Below, piece after piece: positions 63,101 through 64,000 of a stretch of 64,000 bases of DNA; the stretch's first letter is position 1, and each line of letters starts with the position of its first letter. The position numbers and the translations under genes are program-made. The notes under the pieces are model-generated. The model was not told the DNA's origin. It did no database searches and saw only the letters and a program-made list of their open reading frames with translations. Source of the DNA: Cyanoderma ruficeps (taxonomy: Eukaryota; Chordata; Aves; Passeriformes; Timaliidae); NCBI GenBank assembly GCA_008694505.1, contig VZDJ01007749.1, forward strand, positions 5,112,941 through 5,176,940, read 5' to 3'.

Positions 63101-64000
63101 TGGAGAGGTGAATAGTTGTATAATTTGGCCCACGCTGTTGCAATTTTTTTTTGTTTGCTTGAGTTTTGAAAATCATTTGCTGCCATACATTGAGAAAGAG
63201 GAGACAAACACAGTTAACTCAGCCACTCTCCCATGATATTCTGCTTCTCTTTGCTGGATCTCCCTTTCATGTACCGTATTTACTGCTTGGGTTCAAAGTC
63301 ATCCTCTTTGCTTTTTTTAATCATGCAACCCTTGGTTCACTTGTCCTTGCACCTTCAGCCTTTGTTGTTTTCAGTCTTTAGCGATGATCTTTCAGTTAAG
63401 AGCTCACCAGAGTGTAGATCATGCTGAATGTAAAAAGAAAGACACAATATGAAAGTATCCCTTTGAAGCATGCAGAGCACTTTGATTTTTATAACCCTTT
63501 GCTGTCTGTTCCTCAGGTCTGACTGTAATGGCCTCTGCTTTCCTTTGCATTCTTTCTATCTCTCTAAAGCATTTTAATTATGCTGCATTCAAGATGGGTA
63601 TCAAAAGGCACTCAAGAAACAACAAATTCATTATCGACATCCTACTGCACCACAAGCTGTGTTTGAGCTTTTTAAAGCTCAGTCTGATGTCTGGATTTGA
63701 ACAGCGAAGAAACAAAACCATTTTGCTTTAGCGTGTTTGATCTTTAAAACTTCAACCAGCAACTCTCGGCAGGACAGGCAAGGTTTTCCATGAAATTGCA
63801 TTGTTTTTATTCCTTTGGAAAAAAAAGTCTGTGCACTAGAAGAAATATAAAATGCAGCCACCAGCTGGACTGAACCCATACATATTAAATGCAACTCGGA
63901 AAAGTGGAGAAAACAGTATATTGCCACAACTCCATTTTGCTGCAATTCTAATTCTGCCAATACCCAGGAAAGCATTGAAAAATTGTCTGTAATTTATACT

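Larger units (their letters stand above)
53885..64000. other. Intergenic stretch, no gene seen
   Basis: No coding exon is supported. It contains an AT microsatellite with a 5-N gap (55511-55546), a CR1 relic (60028-60100), a moderately G/C-rich block at about 61600-62170 and a small A/T palindrome (62299-62316). Confidence 0.5.

Noticed and set aside
1..64000. CRISPR arrays, bacterial operons, tRNA or rRNA genes
   Set aside because: No regularly spaced direct repeats, ribosome-binding sites, cloverleaf or rRNA signature seen; the window is vertebrate nuclear DNA.

Overview
The window reads as a vertebrate nuclear genome, almost certainly a bird and probably a songbird. The evidence is one intron-containing gene with GT-AG splicing and short introns (about 0.1 to 1.2 kb), the absence of bacterial-style gene packing, several CR1 LINE fragments (the dominant avian LINE), and several endogenous-retrovirus LTRs. 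The songbird placement rests only on the general look of the LTRs and is an inference. The only protein-coding gene I can support is LBR.

Layout. At 1-6578 (+) lie the last nine coding exons of LBR (lamin B receptor / sterol C14-reductase), entered in mid-exon at the left edge. Concatenated they give a 389-residue C-terminal part that ends in the conserved [12 protein letters not shown] 3' UTR follows, with AATAAA signals at 6926, 7563, 7685, 8207, 8333 and 8848. From about 8.9 kb to 64 kb I find no convincing coding exon, tRNA, rRNA or CRISPR: this is an A/T-rich intergenic stretch with dispersed repeats.

Repeats. Three copies of one solo-LTR family lie at 15185-15696 (+), 33783-34291 (+) and 53392-53884 (-). 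Two of them have perfect 6-bp target-site duplications. All carry an internal array of CTGCAG-type units whose number and order differ between copies. A different, 1.45-kb LTR-like element at 19442-20890 (-) has an 11-bp terminal inverted repeat and a 5-bp target duplication. An LTR-like piece with AATAAA lies at about 22080-22405 (+). CR1 fragments are at 5830-6035 (-), 24742-24880 (-), 31290-31515 (+), 48140-48420 (+) and 60028-60100 (-).

Unusual structure. The most striking feature not explained by standard repeats is a nearly perfect 80-nt inverted repeat with a 107-nt spacer (16788-17053). Smaller tandem duplications, short palindromes, a local CpG cluster and some homeobox-site-rich A/T stretches that could be conserved noncoding elements are listed as findings. 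I do not see evidence for a novel multi-gene system; the window is mainly the end of one housekeeping gene plus a repeat-bearing gene-poor region. Ns at 9730, 35280, 47135 and 55525-55529 mark small assembly uncertainties.
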